From CAWINX01 sp963837585 (lineage in GTDB: Bacteria > Actinomycetota > Thermoleophilia > Solirubrobacterales > 70-9), in contig CAWINX010000003.1 of NCBI GenBank assembly GCA_963837585.1, positions 558,001 to 622,000 on the forward strand: DNA of 64,000 nt. Direction: 5' to 3'. This document shows, piece after piece, positions 35,537-44,581 of the stretch. The position numbers were made by a program, and so were the translations under genes. Every line of letters begins with the position of its first letter. The stretch's first letter is position 1. Under the pieces are notes generated by a model. It was not told where the DNA came from, searched no databases, and saw only the letters and a list, made by a program, of their open reading frames with translations.

Positions 35537-36807
35537 TGCTCCGGACGATCGCGAACGCCTTCAGCGTCGCCGATATCCGCAAGAAAATCGCCTTCACCGC
35601 GGCGATGCTGCTGCTCTACCGGCTCGGCGCCTACATCCCGGCGCCCGGCGTCGACCTCAATGCCGTCAAGGACATCCAGTCCAACTTCGGCGGCTCCAAC
35701 ATCCTCGGCTTCCTCAACCTCTTCTCGGGCGGCAGCCTCTCGCGCCTCAGCCTCTTCGCGCTGGGGATCATGCCCTACATCACCGCCTCGATCATCCTGC
35801 AGTTGCTGACCGTGGTGGTGCCCGCGCTGGAGAAGCTCTCCAAAGAGGGCGAGGTCGGCCAGCAGAAGATCACCCAGTACACGCGCTACCTGACCGTCGC
35901 CCTGGCGGCCGGCCAGTCGCTCGGCTACGTCTACCTGTTCAATTCGCTCAGCGCCCAGTCCGGGACCAGCGTGGTCGGGACCCTCACCTTCCCGAAGGTG
36001 TTCCTGATCGTCGTCTGCCTGACCGCCGGCACCACCCTGCTGATGTGGTTGGGCGAGCTGATTACCCAGCGCGGCGTCGGCAACGGGATCTCGCTGATGA
36101 TCTTCGCCTCGATCGCCTCGCGCATCCCCGAGGGGATCACGAAGTGGTGGTCCAACCCCGACCAGGTCTTCGTCGTGATGATGCCGTTCATCGCCCTGGC
36201 GGTGATCGTCGCGATCGTCTTCGTCCAGGAGGGCCAGCGCCGCATCCCGGTCCAGTACGCCAAACGCGTGGTCGGGCGCAAAATGACCTCCGGCGGCTCC
36301 ACCTACCTGCCGCTGCGGGTCAACATGGCGGGGGTCATCCCGGTCATCTTCGCCGCCTCGATCATGGCCTTCCCGCCCACCATCGGGCAGCTCCTCAACA
36401 CCCCCGCCGCGCTTGACTTCGCCGCCTTCTTCAGTCCCAGCGGCTGGGCCTACGTGGTCGGCGAGGTCTTCTTCATCATCGTCTTCACCTACTTCTACAC
36501 GGCGGTCACCTTCAATCCGGTCGACCAGGCCGACAACCTGAAGAAATACGGCGGCTTCATCCCCGGGGTCAGACCGGGTCGGCCGACCGCCGAGTACCTC
36601 GACCGCATCCTCTCCCGACTGACCTTCCCCGGGGCGCTCTACCTGGGCGCGGTGGCGGCGTTGCCGACGATCCTGATCAGCCAGACATCGGCGAACTTCT
36701 TCTTCGGCGGCACCTCGATCCTGATCGTGATCGGCGTCGCACTGGACACCGTCAAGCAGCTCGAGGCGCAGCTGATGATGCGCAACTACGAAGGCTTCTT
36801 GAAATAG
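35536..36807 (+). CDS. secY: Preprotein translocase subunit SecY
   Basis: 423 residues with ten membrane segments. MLRTIANAFSVADIRKKIAF, FSGGSLSRLSLFALGIMPYI (helix 2 / plug), QRGVGNGISLMIFASIAS (helix 5) and the C-terminal cytoplasmic loop PGVRPGRPTAEYLDRILSRL followed by AQLMMRNYEGFLK. Forms the channel with SecE (encoded at 4.8 kb). Last gene of the spc block before adk. Confidence 0.98.
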   Translation: MLRTIANAFSVADIRKKIAFTAAMLLLYRLGAYIPAPGVDLNAVKDIQSNFGGSNILGFLNLFSGGSLSRLSLFALGIMPYITASIILQLLTVVVPALEKLSKEGEVGQQKITQYTRYLTVALAAGQSLGYVYLFNSLSAQSGTSVVGTLTFPKVFLIVVCLTAGTTLLMWLGELITQRGVGNGISLMIFASIASRIPEGITKWWSNPDQVFVVMMPFIALAVIVAIVFVQEGQRRIPVQYAKRVVGRKMTSGGSTYLPLRVNMAGVIPVIFAASIMAFPPTIGQLLNTPAALDFAAFFSPSGWAYVVGEVFFIIVFTYFYTAVTFNPVDQADNLKKYGGFIPGVRPGRPTAEYLDRILSRLTFPGALYLGAVAALPTILISQTSANFFFGGTSILIVIGVALDTVKQLEAQLMMRNYEGFLK

Positions 36808-36862
36808 GCCGAGGACGCTGCAAACCGGCGCATCCGGCTCGGTTTCGCGCCCTCGATTGGAA

Positions 36863-37542
36863 ATGACTGAACTGAACCTCGTGCTTCTGGGCCCTCCGGG
36901 CTGCGGAAAGGGGACCCAGGGCGAGCGGCTGCGCGACGACCTGCAGCTTCCCTACTACGCGACCGGCGACATCCTGCGGGCCGCGGTTCGCGAGGAGACC
37001 GAGCTGGGGCGCCTCGCCAAGGAGTACATGGACCGCGGCGACCTGGTCCCCGACGAGGTGATCGTCGGCGTGATCGCCGAGCGGATCGACTCCGAGGAGG
37101 CGGCCGACGGCTTCATCCTCGACGGCTTCCCCCGCACCGTGCCCCAGGCCGAGGCGCTCGACGCCAAGCTCGCCGAGCTCGGCCGCGCGGTCTCGGCGGT
37201 GCTGCTGATCGACGTCTCCGACGACGAGGTTGTTCGTCGCCTTGGCGGGCGGCGGACCTGCGTCGAGGGCGGCCACGTCTTCCACGTCGAGTTCAACCCG
37301 CCCGAGCGGGCGGGAGTCTGTGACATCGACGGCAGCGAGTTGATCGTCCGCGACGACGACAAGCCCGAGGTGATCCGCAAGCGCCTCGACACTTACCACG
37401 CCAAGACCGAGCCCCTGGTCGAGCACTACGACAGCCAGAGCCTGCTGCGCCGGATCGACGGCGCCGCGCGCCGAACGAGGTTGCCGAGGAGATCCGTCGG
37501 ACCCTGGCGACGCTGAAGCTCGAAGCCGACGAGGCGATCTAG
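36863..37542 (+). CDS. adk: Adenylate kinase (one frame correction)
   Basis: AMP + ATP to 2 ADP. MTELNLVLLGPPGCGKGTQG carries the P-loop, LDGFPRTVPQAEAL the AMP-binding site, and the LID starts RRTCVEGGHVFHVEFNPPER. The LID keeps only two of the four zinc cysteines of Gram-positive-type enzymes. After LLRRIDGAA one base is missing (about 37470); the other frame gives PNEVAEEIRRTLATLKLEAD. ATG at 36863 is preferred over the TTG two codons earlier. The secY-adk-map order is canonical. Confidence 0.92.
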
Positions 37543-37567
37543 CCCGCGCCCAATTAGCGTGTACCGG

Positions 37568-38338
37568 ATGATCATCCGCAAGACTCCCGAGCAGGTCGAG
37601 AAGATGGCCTCCTCCGGAGAGGTCCTGGTTCGCTGCCTGCGGATGCTCGCCGGCAAAGCGCGCCCCGGCGTCACCACGGCCGACCTTGACGCTGCCGCCG
37701 AGAAGTTCATCCGCTCGCAGGGGGCGGTGCCGGCCTTCAAGGGCTACCGCGGCTTCCCCGGCTCGATCTGCGCCTCGCCGAACTCGATGGTCGTCCACGG
37801 CATCCCGGGCCCGTACGAGTGCAAGCGCGGCGACGTGCTCTCGATCGACGTCGGCGTGGTCAAGGACGGCTGGGTCGCGGATGCCGCGATGACGGTGCCG
37901 ATCGGCCCGATCGGACCGGAGGCGGAGAAGCTGCTCGCCGTGACCAAGGCGTCGCTGTTCGCCGGGATCGAGAAGATGCAGCCCGGCAACCACCTGGGCG
38001 ACGTCTCCGCGGCGATCCAGAGCGCGGTGGAGGGGGAGGGGCTTTCGATCATTCGCACCCTGGTCGGCCACGGAATCGGGCGCGACATGCACGAGGATCC
38101 GCAGGTGCCGAACTTCGGCGAGCCGGGCAAGGGGCCGGTGTTGGAGGAGGGGACCGTGCTGGCGATCGAGCCGATGGTCAACTCCGGCGGGCCGCAGGTG
38201 CGGATGGGCAACGACGGCTGGGCCGTCTACTCCCAGGACGGCTCGCTCGCCGCCCATTTCGAGTTCACGGTCGCCGTCACCGCCGACGGCCCACGGATCC
38301 TGACTCCTTGGCACGAAGTCGCGCAGGACGAGTCTTAG
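37568..38338 (+). CDS. map: Methionine aminopeptidase, type I
   Basis: Removes N-terminal Met from nascent proteins. About 256 residues from MIIRKTPEQVEKMASSGEVL. Metal ligands are seen in order: Asp of DVGVVKDGWVADAA (two), His of VGHGIGRDMHEDP, Glu of IEPMV and Glu of HFEFTVAV. A GTG at 37559 would add three residues. infA, normally next, is not found; a long perfect hairpin begins 3 bases after the stop. Confidence 0.95.
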   Translation: MIIRKTPEQVEKMASSGEVLVRCLRMLAGKARPGVTTADLDAAAEKFIRSQGAVPAFKGYRGFPGSICASPNSMVVHGIPGPYECKRGDVLSIDVGVVKDGWVADAAMTVPIGPIGPEAEKLLAVTKASLFAGIEKMQPGNHLGDVSAAIQSAVEGEGLSIIRTLVGHGIGRDMHEDPQVPNFGEPGKGPVLEEGTVLAIEPMVNSGGPQVRMGNDGWAVYSQDGSLAAHFEFTVAVTADGPRILTPWHEVAQDES

Positions 38339-38341
38339 AAC

Positions 38342-38413
38342 CAGGACCACCGAGACCCCTCCCGTCGAATTGCTTTTTTGGGACATTCGTCGGGAGGGGT
38401 CTCGGTGGTCCTG
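38342..38413. repeat. Long perfect hairpin after map
   Basis: Arms 38342-38364 and 38391-38413 are perfect 23-base complements (starting CAGGACCACCGAGACCCC), extended inward by CGAAT/ATTCG with one mismatch; the loop includes TTTTTT. Free energy must be very high. Probable terminator for the spc-map transcript, but longer than intrinsic terminators usually are and related in design to the other palindromes here. Confidence 0.85.
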
Positions 38414-38446
38414 CTCGAAAGCGCGCCCGAGTGTCAGAATCGCGCC

Positions 38447-39119
38447 ATGGGTGATGAGCGGTGGGCCGAGGTGGATGACTATGTCGCGAGCTTGTTGGCG
38501 CCGCACGACGAGGTGCTGGAGGCCGCGCTCCGGGACGAGCGAGGTGGCCGGGTTGCCGGCGATTCAGGTCTCGCCGCCGCAGGGGAAGCTGCTGGAGCTG
38601 CTGGCGCCGCTCGATCGGCGCGCGGGCGATCCTTGAGTTCGGAACGCTGGCCGGCTACAGCACGATTTGGATCGCGCAGGGCGCTGCCCGACGACGGTCG
38701 GCATGGTTACGCTCGAGTACGACCCCGCCTATGCGGAGGTGGCGCGCGCCAATATCGAGCGCGCGGGCCTCGGCGGCAAGGTCGAGATCAGGGTGGGTCC
38801 GGCGCTGGAGAGCCTGCCGGCGCTCGAGGACGAGGACGCGGGTCCCTTCGATTTCGTCTTCATCGACGCCGACAAGGCCAACACTCCCGAGTACTTCGCC
38901 TGGTCGCTCGACCACACCCGCCCCGGCGGCCTGATCGTCGCCGACAACGTGGTTCGCGGCGGCGCCCTCGTCGACGAGGCGGATACCGATCCGGCGATCG
39001 AGGCCCAGCGCCGCTTCCACGAGATGCTCGCCGCCGAGCCCCGCGTCGCCGCCACGACGATCCAGACGGTCGGCGGCAAGGGCTACGACGGCTTCACGCT
39101 GGCCTTGGTCGTCGGCTGA
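38447..39119 (+). CDS. SAM-dependent O-methyltransferase (four frame corrections)
   Basis: Corrected text is a full class I methyltransferase of the caffeoyl-CoA-OMT type (about 222 residues): MGDERWAEVDDYVASLLAPH, PAIQVSPPQGKLLELLA, the SAM-binding ILEFGTLAGYSTIWIA, LPDDGR, MVTLEYDPAYAEVARANIER, FDFVFIDADKANTPEYF, GGLIVADNVVRGG, and ends YDGFTLALVVG. Extra bases are near 38540, 38607, 38677 and 38702; each restores the family's normal spacing. The many breaks might mean a pseudogene, but the pattern equals that in essential genes. It sits where infA is expected. Confidence 0.8.
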
Positions 39120-39737
39120 CGAGGGAATCCATGGTGGGGAGTCAGGCGTGGCGGCTGTGCTGCTGCTGCGAATTGCAGGGTGCGGCGACGGAGCCCTTCG
39201 AACAGGCCCTCGCGCATGCGCGATCGTGGCGATCGCAGGTTCCCGCGACGACAGTCCGACGGCAAAGGTCAGGCCGCTACTCCAATCCATCGATGCGTCG
39301 ACGGCAACGCTGACAATCACGGCCCCGCATGACACACGCCACGCCCATGTAGAAGAGGAAGTGCCGCATCGTGTACATCTTGAGGTTGTCGCAGGAATTC
39401 ATCGTGGTTCAGGGTAGCGCGCCCACTCCAGTGATAAGCAGGCCCACGGCGAACAGGACTCAAGGCCGGGTATGCGCACATAGACGGGCCAGTGATCCAG
39501 CTCGCCGGTGCAGTGATAGCGAACGAAGCGCGGCCATCATTCCCAAAGCCGTCCCGATGGCGAAGAGCTGGATCGGAAGGTCAAGCGCGGGGATCGATCT
39601 GGCCATACCTCTTCAAGCCGCGAGGCTCGCAGAAATCTCCCCCTTGCTATCTTTCCCGTTCGGCCCAGAGGGCCAGTTGTGCCTGCCGCCCGACTCCTGG
39701 GGCAGGCAGGAATCCTTTTCGATACGAATCCGGAGCG
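39120..39737. other. Region between methyltransferase and rpmJ with no convincing gene
   Basis: About 620 bases with lower GC and unbiased codon use. Short minus-strand frames with hydrophobic pieces exist (MRHFLFYMGVACVM near 39350-39310; MARSIPALDLPIQLFAIGTA near 39604), which may be fragments of a decayed membrane protein, but none has a complete, coherent frame. infA, expected here, is not visible on either strand. The last 60 bases presumably hold the leader of rpmJ (GGAGCG before the ATG). Confidence 0.5.
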
Positions 39738-39851
39738 ATGAAGGTCCGAGCGTCCGTCAAACCGATGTGCGAAAAGTGCAAGATCATCCGCCGAAACGGG
39801 GCGGTCCTAGTGATCTGCCAGAACCCCCGCCACAAGCAGCGGCAGGGCTAG
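39738..39851 (+). CDS. rpmJ: Ribosomal protein bL36
   Basis: 37 residues, MKVRASVKPMCEKCKIIRRN, with the zinc ligands CEKC...C and H in CQNPRHKQRQG. This is the standard zinc-binding form. rpsM starts 10 bases downstream. Confidence 0.97.
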   Translation: MKVRASVKPMCEKCKIIRRNGAVLVICQNPRHKQRQG

Positions 39852-39861
39852 GGGTCGGCGC

Positions 39862-40233
39862 ATGGCACGCATCGCAGGGGTCAACGTCCCCGTCAACAAG
39901 CGGGTTGAGATCGGCCTCACCTACATCTTCGGCATCGGTCGCTCCACCGCCCAGGAGATCCTCGCCAAAACGAAGATCGACCCGAACACCATGGTCAAGG
40001 ACCTGACCGAGGACGAGGTCGTCCGCCTCCGCGAGGCGGTCGAGGCTCACGAGGTCGAGGGCGACCTTCGCCGGGAGCGCTCTCAGAACGTCAAACGGCT
40101 GATGGAGATCGGCGCCTACCGGGGCCTGCGCCACCGGCGCGGCCTGCCGGTGCGCGGCCAGCGGACCAAGACCAACGCACGGGGCCGCAAGGGCCCGCGC
40201 CGGATGAGCATCGCCGGCAAGCGGAAGGTCTAA
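39862..40233 (+). CDS. rpsM: Ribosomal protein uS13
   Basis: 123 residues: MARIAGVNVPVNKRVEIGLT, YIFGIGRSTAQEILAK and the C-terminal GLPVRGQRTKTNARGRKGPR. Sits at the top of the 30S head contacting L5. An AGGAGG-like site (CGGAGGAAAGG) between it and rpsK serves the latter. Confidence 0.98.
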   Translation: MARIAGVNVPVNKRVEIGLTYIFGIGRSTAQEILAKTKIDPNTMVKDLTEDEVVRLREAVEAHEVEGDLRRERSQNVKRLMEIGAYRGLRHRRGLPVRGQRTKTNARGRKGPRRMSIAGKRKV

Positions 40234-40252
40234 CGGAGGAAAGGCACCCCCA

Positions 40253-40651
40253 ATGGCAGCCAAAAAACCAGCCAAAGCGCGCACCAGGCGCCGAGTCAAA
40301 AAGAACGTCACCTACGGGCAGGCGCACATCAAGACTTCCTTCAACAACACGATCGTCACCCTGACCGACACCGAGGGCAACGTGATCGCCTGGGAGTCGG
40401 CCGGGTCGGCCGGCTTCAAAGGCTCGCGCAAGTCGACCCCGTTCGCCGCCCAGGTGACCGCCGACTCCGCCGCCAAAAAAGGCATGGAGCACGGGCTCGA
40501 GAAGGTCGAAGTTTTCGCAAAGGGCGCCGGTTCCGGACGCGAGACGGCGATCCGCTCGCTGCAGGCCGCCGGCCTCGACGTCACCACCGTCAAGGACGTC
40601 TCGCCGCAGGCGCACAACGGCTGCCGCCCGAAGAAGCGGAGGCGCGTCTAG
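40253..40651 (+). CDS. rpsK: Ribosomal protein uS11
   Basis: 132 residues: a basic N-terminus MAAKKPAKARTRRRVKKNVT, AHIKTSFNNTIVTLTDTEGN, and KDVSPQAHNGCRPKKRRRV at the end. Forms the platform with S7 and S18. Its stop directly precedes the rpsD ATG. Confidence 0.98.
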   Translation: MAAKKPAKARTRRRVKKNVTYGQAHIKTSFNNTIVTLTDTEGNVIAWESAGSAGFKGSRKSTPFAAQVTADSAAKKGMEHGLEKVEVFAKGAGSGRETAIRSLQAAGLDVTTVKDVSPQAHNGCRPKKRRRV

Positions 40652-41272
40652 ATGGCCCGCGACACCTCCCCCCAGTGCAAGCAGTGCCGTCGCGAGGGCC
40701 AAAAGCTCTTTCTCAAGGGCGAGCGCTGCTTCACCGACAAGTGCGGCGTCGAGCGGCGTTCCTACCCGCCGGGCGACCACGGCCGCGGCCGCATGCGCCA
40801 GTCCGAGTACCGGGTGCAGCTGCGCGAGAAGCAAAAGACGCGTCGCTACTACCAGGTCCTCGAGAAACAGTTTCGCGCCTACTACGACAAGGCCTCGCGC
40901 CAGGACGGAGTGACCGGCGAGAACCTGCTGCGACTGCTGGAGTCGCGGTTCGACAACGTGCTGGTCCGCCTCGGATTCGCCGCCTCGCGGCGCCAGGCCC
41001 GCCAGCTGGTCCGCCACGGCCACTGGATGGTCAACGGACGCCGGGTCGACATCCCCTCCTACCAAGTTCGTCCCGAGGACATCATCTCGATCAAGCCCAG
41101 TTCGGCCGCCAGCGACACCGTCCGGCAGGCGACGGAGCTGGTCTCGACCGTGCCGGCCTGGCTACAGGCCGACCACGACTCGCTTACCGCCAAGGTCCTG
41201 CGCTACCCCGAGCGCTCCGAGATCTCGGCGCCGGTCCAGGAGCAGCTGATCGTCGAGCTGTACTCCAAGTAG
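40652..41272 (+). CDS. rpsD: Ribosomal protein uS4
   Basis: 206 residues. The N-terminal zinc-finger form with CKQCRREGQ...CFTDKCGVERR, then the S4 domain GFAASRRQARQLVRHGHWMV. It nucleates 30S assembly. Followed by a 37-base gap and rpoA. Confidence 0.98.
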   Translation: MARDTSPQCKQCRREGQKLFLKGERCFTDKCGVERRSYPPGDHGRGRMRQSEYRVQLREKQKTRRYYQVLEKQFRAYYDKASRQDGVTGENLLRLLESRFDNVLVRLGFAASRRQARQLVRHGHWMVNGRRVDIPSYQVRPEDIISIKPSSAASDTVRQATELVSTVPAWLQADHDSLTAKVLRYPERSEISAPVQEQLIVELYSK

Positions 41273-41309
41273 CCCGGGCACCAATTCCAAACCGCAACTC
41301 GAGGAACTC

Positions 41310-42287
41310 ATGACCACTGACTTCCAGGTCCCCCGCATTACGTCCGAGAAGGTCGACGACCGCCGTGGCACCTTCATCATCGAGCCGCTCGACAAGGGCT
41401 TCGGCTACACCTTCGGCAGCGGCCTGCGCCGCGTCCTGCTCTCCTCGCTGGGCGGCGCCGCGATCACCAGCGTCCGCATCGAGGGCGTCGCCCACGAGTT
41501 CTCCACCGTGCCGGGCGTCAAAGAGGACGTCACCGACATCGTCCTCAACCTCAAGGATCTCGTCGTCCGCATGCACACCGATGCCGACGAGGTCGAGGCG
41601 CCGCTGGTCGCGACCGGCCCCGGTGAGATCAAGGCCAAGGACATCGACCTGCCCTCCGGCGTCGAGATTCTCAACCCCGACGCCCCGATCGCAACGCTCG
41701 AGAAGAAAACCAAGCTCGAGGTCTATCTGACGATCGGCCGCGGCCGCGGCTACTCGCCGGCCGAGGAGAACAAGACCGAGGAGCAGCCGATCGGCGTCAT
41801 CCCGATCGACTCGATCTTCTCGCCGATTCGCCGCGCCTCCTACGCGGTCGACACGGCCCGGGTCGGCCAGCGGACCGACTTCGACAAGCTGACCCTCGAT
41901 CTCGAGACCGACGGCTCGATTGAGCCCGCCGCGGCGCTGCGCGAGGCCTCCGAGATTCTGATCAAGACCCTGGCGATCTTCACCGACGCCGACCGGGTCG
42001 AGGAGCTGACCGCCCGCGAGGCGGTCGCCAGCCTCACCGCCGAGGCGCTCGGCGACGGTGACGTCGGCGCGGCGAGCAGCAACGGGCTCGACGAGATCCT
42101 GATCGAGGAGCTCGAGTTGGGAGTGCGCTCCTACAACTGCCTGAAGCGCGCCGGCGTGCAGACGGTCGGCGACCTCGTGCGCAAGTCGAACTCGGAGCTC
42201 AACGCGATCCCCAACTTCGGCCAGAAGTCGATCGAGGAAGTGATCGAGACCCTGCACTCCCGCGGCCTCGATCTGCGCGAGGACTAG
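41310..42287 (+). CDS. rpoA: RNA polymerase alpha subunit
   Basis: 325 residues. The N-terminal domain with RRGTFIIEPLDKGFGYTFGS and GLRRVLLSSLGGAAITSVRI makes the dimer; a linker follows; the C-terminal domain has IEELELGVRSYNCLKRAGVQ and NFGQKSIEEVIETLHSRGL for UP-element and activator contacts. GAGGAACTC lies upstream of the ATG. Confidence 0.98.
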   Translation: MTTDFQVPRITSEKVDDRRGTFIIEPLDKGFGYTFGSGLRRVLLSSLGGAAITSVRIEGVAHEFSTVPGVKEDVTDIVLNLKDLVVRMHTDADEVEAPLVATGPGEIKAKDIDLPSGVEILNPDAPIATLEKKTKLEVYLTIGRGRGYSPAEENKTEEQPIGVIPIDSIFSPIRRASYAVDTARVGQRTDFDKLTLDLETDGSIEPAAALREASEILIKTLAIFTDADRVEELTAREAVASLTAEALGDGDVGAASSNGLDEILIEELELGVRSYNCLKRAGVQTVGDLVRKSNSELNAIPNFGQKSIEEVIETLHSRGLDLRED

Positions 42288-42314
42288 GGACCCGGGGCGA
42301 GCGGAGAAGCGGAC

Positions 42315-42668
42315 GTGCGTCACCGCAAGAAGCGCAACAAGCTGAGCCGCGACGCCGCGCATCGCGGTGCCCTGCTCTCAAACCTCTCCAAGCAGCTGAT
42401 CGAGCACGAGCGGATCAAGACCAGCCAGGCGAAGGCGAAGGCGGTCAAGCCGGAGGTCGAGCAGCTGATTACGCTCGCCAAGCGGGGCGACCTGCACGCG
42501 CGGCGCCAGGCGTTGGCGACCCTGCACAACGACAAGTTCATCGTGCACAAGCTGTTTGAGGAGGTCGCGCCGCGGTACACGGAGCGGCCTGGCGGCTACA
42601 CGCGGATCGTCAAGCTTGGGCCGCGGAAGTCGGACTCTACGGAGATGGTTTACCTCGAGTTGGTTTAG
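42315..42668 (+). CDS. rplQ: Ribosomal protein bL17
   Basis: 117 residues from a GTG: MRHRKKRNKLSRDAAHRGAL, then LSNLSKQLIEHERIKTSQAK and GGYTRIVKLGPRKSDSTEMV. Last gene of the alpha block. A family A palindrome begins 2 bases after its stop. Confidence 0.97.
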   Translation: MRHRKKRNKLSRDAAHRGALLSNLSKQLIEHERIKTSQAKAKAVKPEVEQLITLAKRGDLHARRQALATLHNDKFIVHKLFEEVAPRYTERPGGYTRIVKLGPRKSDSTEMVYLELV

Positions 42669-42669
42669 G

Positions 42670-42764
42670 GGAGGGACGGGGTGCCCCTCCGCCTGACAAG
42701 TCGTCGCCCTAATTAGGGCGACGACTTTGAGTATCCGCCAGTCAGAGGGGCACCCCGTCCCTCC
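42670..42764. repeat. Nested palindromic element, family A copy 2
   Basis: Outer arms 42670-42689 and 42745-42764 are perfect 20-base complements. The inner palindrome 42698-42727 (30 bases, perfect) is centred on CCCTAATTAGGG, followed by GAGTATCCGCC at 42729. It lies between the convergent rplQ and truA genes. Stem sequences differ from copy 1 but pairing is kept. Confidence 0.9.
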
Positions 42765-42833
42765 GGCAAGCCGCTCGAAGGGACCGGCTCAGTCGAGTCC
42801 GGCTCACGACCGCTGAGCTGAATTCCCCCTCGC

Positions 42834-42878
42834 GGTGTAACGCGTTGGTGGCCTGTCAGGACGCTAACGCGTTACACC
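42834..42878. repeat. 45-bp near-palindrome, family C
   Basis: GGTGTAACGCGTTGGTGGCC on the left, CCTGTCAGG at the centre and ACGCGTTACACC at the right end. It lies 6 bases beyond the 3' end of the minus-strand truA gene. Confidence 0.85.
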
Positions 42879-42884
42879 GTCGGT

Positions 42885-43611
42885 TCAGTCGTAGCTGACT
42901 GACTCCAGGTATAGGCCGTGGGGTGGGGCTGTGTCGCCGGCTTCCGGGCGCGGCGCGCCTTTGAGGAGCTGTTGGAAGTTCGTGACGGTTCTGCGGCCCG
43001 AGGCGACCTCGAGCTGGGTGCCGACCAGGACTCGGACCATGTTGCGCATGAAGGCGTCGGCGGTTATTCGGAAGCTGAGGATGTCGTCGTCCTCGTCGTC
43101 CCAGGCGGCGTCGAGGATGTCTCTTTCGAAGCGGACGTGGTCGGTTTGGGTTGGGGTGAAGGCGGTGAAGTCGTGGGTGCCGACCAGGGCCGCGGCGCAG
43201 GCGTCGAGGGCGTCCCGGTCGATGCGATGGGGCCACCAGAGGGCGCGATCTCGCTCAAACGGGCTCGGGGCAGAGCGGGCGAGGACGCGGTAGCGGTAGG
43301 TGCGCGACGTCGCGTCATGCGCGCGCGTCGAAGCCGTCCTCGACGACGGCGGCGGCGGTGACGGCGACATCGTCCGGTCCCACCCCGTTCAACCGCCGCG
43401 CCAGATCCCCCGGAACCTCCGCCTCGGTCTCAAAACTCGCAACCTGCCCAAGCGCATGCACGCCGGTATCGGTCCGCCCAGCCACAGTCAGCTCAACCTC
43501 CTCGCGCAGCACAGTCGCCAGCGCCGCCTCCAGCTCCCCCTGCACCGTCCGCAGCCCCGGCTGTGCCGCCCAGCCCTTAAAAGCTGTTCCCGCGTATTCG
43601 ATGTCGAGCTC
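42885..43611 (-). CDS. truA: tRNA pseudouridine(38-40) synthase (one frame correction; start unresolved)
   Basis: N-terminal ELDIEYAGTAFKGWAAQPGL, the catalytic motif VAGRTDTGVHALGQVASF (Asp of GRTDTG), then GVGPDDVAVTAAAVVEDGFD. After GFDAR an extra base within a GCGCGCGC run (about 43319) shifts the frame; the rest is HDATSRTYRYRVLARSAPSP to MRNMVRVLVGTQLEVASGRR and LYLESVSYD. No ATG or GTG in frame is found just upstream of ELDIEY, so either a non-standard codon or another indel hides the start, which should lie within about 30 bases upstream of 43611. The rplQ-truA neighbourhood is typical. Confidence 0.85.
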
Positions 43612-43645
43612 ACTGTGCTCACGCCGCGCAGTATGCAGACCGGCC

Positions 43646-43747
43646 GGGGAGGAGGATGGGTGCCCCTCGGGCTGGCGGATACTCAGAGCCGTTCAGCTAA
43701 TTAGCTGAACGGCGAGTCCGAGCCGAGGGGCACCCGTCGCCCTCCCC
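43646..43747. repeat. Nested palindromic element, family A copy 3 (reverse orientation)
   Basis: Arms 43646-43670 and 43723-43747 pair with a few mismatches (GGGTGCCCCTCGG perfectly). The inner 26-base perfect palindrome 43688-43713 is centred on GCTAATTAGC. The signature appears as GGCGGATACTC at 43674, so the element is inverted relative to copies 1, 2 and 4. It lies between the divergent starts of truA and surE, where a terminator would make no sense. Confidence 0.88.
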
Positions 43748-43773
43748 TGACCCGCCACCTAGAATCGCTCGTC

Positions 43774-44581
43774 GTGCGTGTCCTGCTGACCAACGACGAC
43801 GGGATCACCGCCCCCGGATTGCAGGCGGCCCGGCGCGCCCTGCGCGAGATCGACGGGGTCGAGGTCGACGTGATCGCTCCGAACTCGAACCGCAGCGCGA
43901 TCGCCCGCGGCATCACGACCCGCTCGCCGCTCACGGTCGAGGAGGTCGAGTTCGGCGACGGCGACCGCGGCTTCGCCACCGACGGCACCCCGGTCGACTG
44001 CGTCCGCTTCGCCGAGCTCGGCCTGGTCGGCCACCGGCCCGACCTGATCGTCTCCGGCATCAACCACGGCGCCAACCTCGGCGACGACATCACCTACTCG
44101 GGGACCGTCGCCGCGGCCTTCGAGGGGATCGTCCTCGGCATCCCGGCCGTGGCGATCTCCCAGCAGTCCTCGGGTGGCGGCATGGGCTACGTCAGCGGCC
44201 GCTTCGACTTCGGCCTCGCCGCGCCCTTCGCCGCCGAGCTGGTCCGCCGCCTGATCGCCGAGCCGATGCCCGCGGAGACGCTGATCAACGTCAACTGTCC
44301 GGCGGGGGAGCCGACCGGGATCGAGGTGACGAAGCTCGGCAAACGCCTCTACAACGACGAGCTGCGGCTGGTCTCCGAGGACGAGGACGGCCGCCGCCAC
44401 TACGAGATCTACGGCTGGCAGCCCGGCTTCGAGGACGAGCCGGGGACCGACCTCTCTGCGGTCTCGCAAGGGCCGGATCGCGGTGACCCCGATCCACTTC
44501 GACCTCACCGACCATGGCGAGCTGGAGCGGCTGCGCGGCTGGCGCTTCGAGGAGATGCTCGCCGCCAGCGCCCCGGCGTGA
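43774..44581 (+). CDS. surE: 5'/3'-nucleotidase SurE (one frame correction)
   Basis: Survival protein, metal-dependent nucleoside-5'/3'-monophosphate phosphatase. GTG start, MRVLLTNDDGITAPGLQAAR (NDDG holds metal-binding Asp pair), NSNRSAIARGITTRSPL, VSGINHGANLGDDITYSGTV. After LSAVSQ an extra G near 44470 shifts the frame; the rest reads GRIAVTPIHFDLTDHGELER and ends FEEMLAASAPA. The TGA overlaps the ligA GTG. The corrected length is about 268 residues. Confidence 0.92.

Noticed and set aside
36810..36862. Promoter or riboswitch between secY and adk
   Set aside because: Only 55 bases with partial inverted repeats of CCGG/GGCTCGG; nothing distinctive enough to call.
38447..39119. O-methyltransferase as a pseudogene
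   Set aside because: Four breaks look like decay, but residues and spacing are perfectly conserved once each extra base is removed, and the breaks have the same context as those in essential genes.
39120..39737. A small membrane-protein gene on the minus strand
   Set aside because: Hydrophobic stretches occur in different frames with no coherent start-to-stop product; kept only as a debris region.
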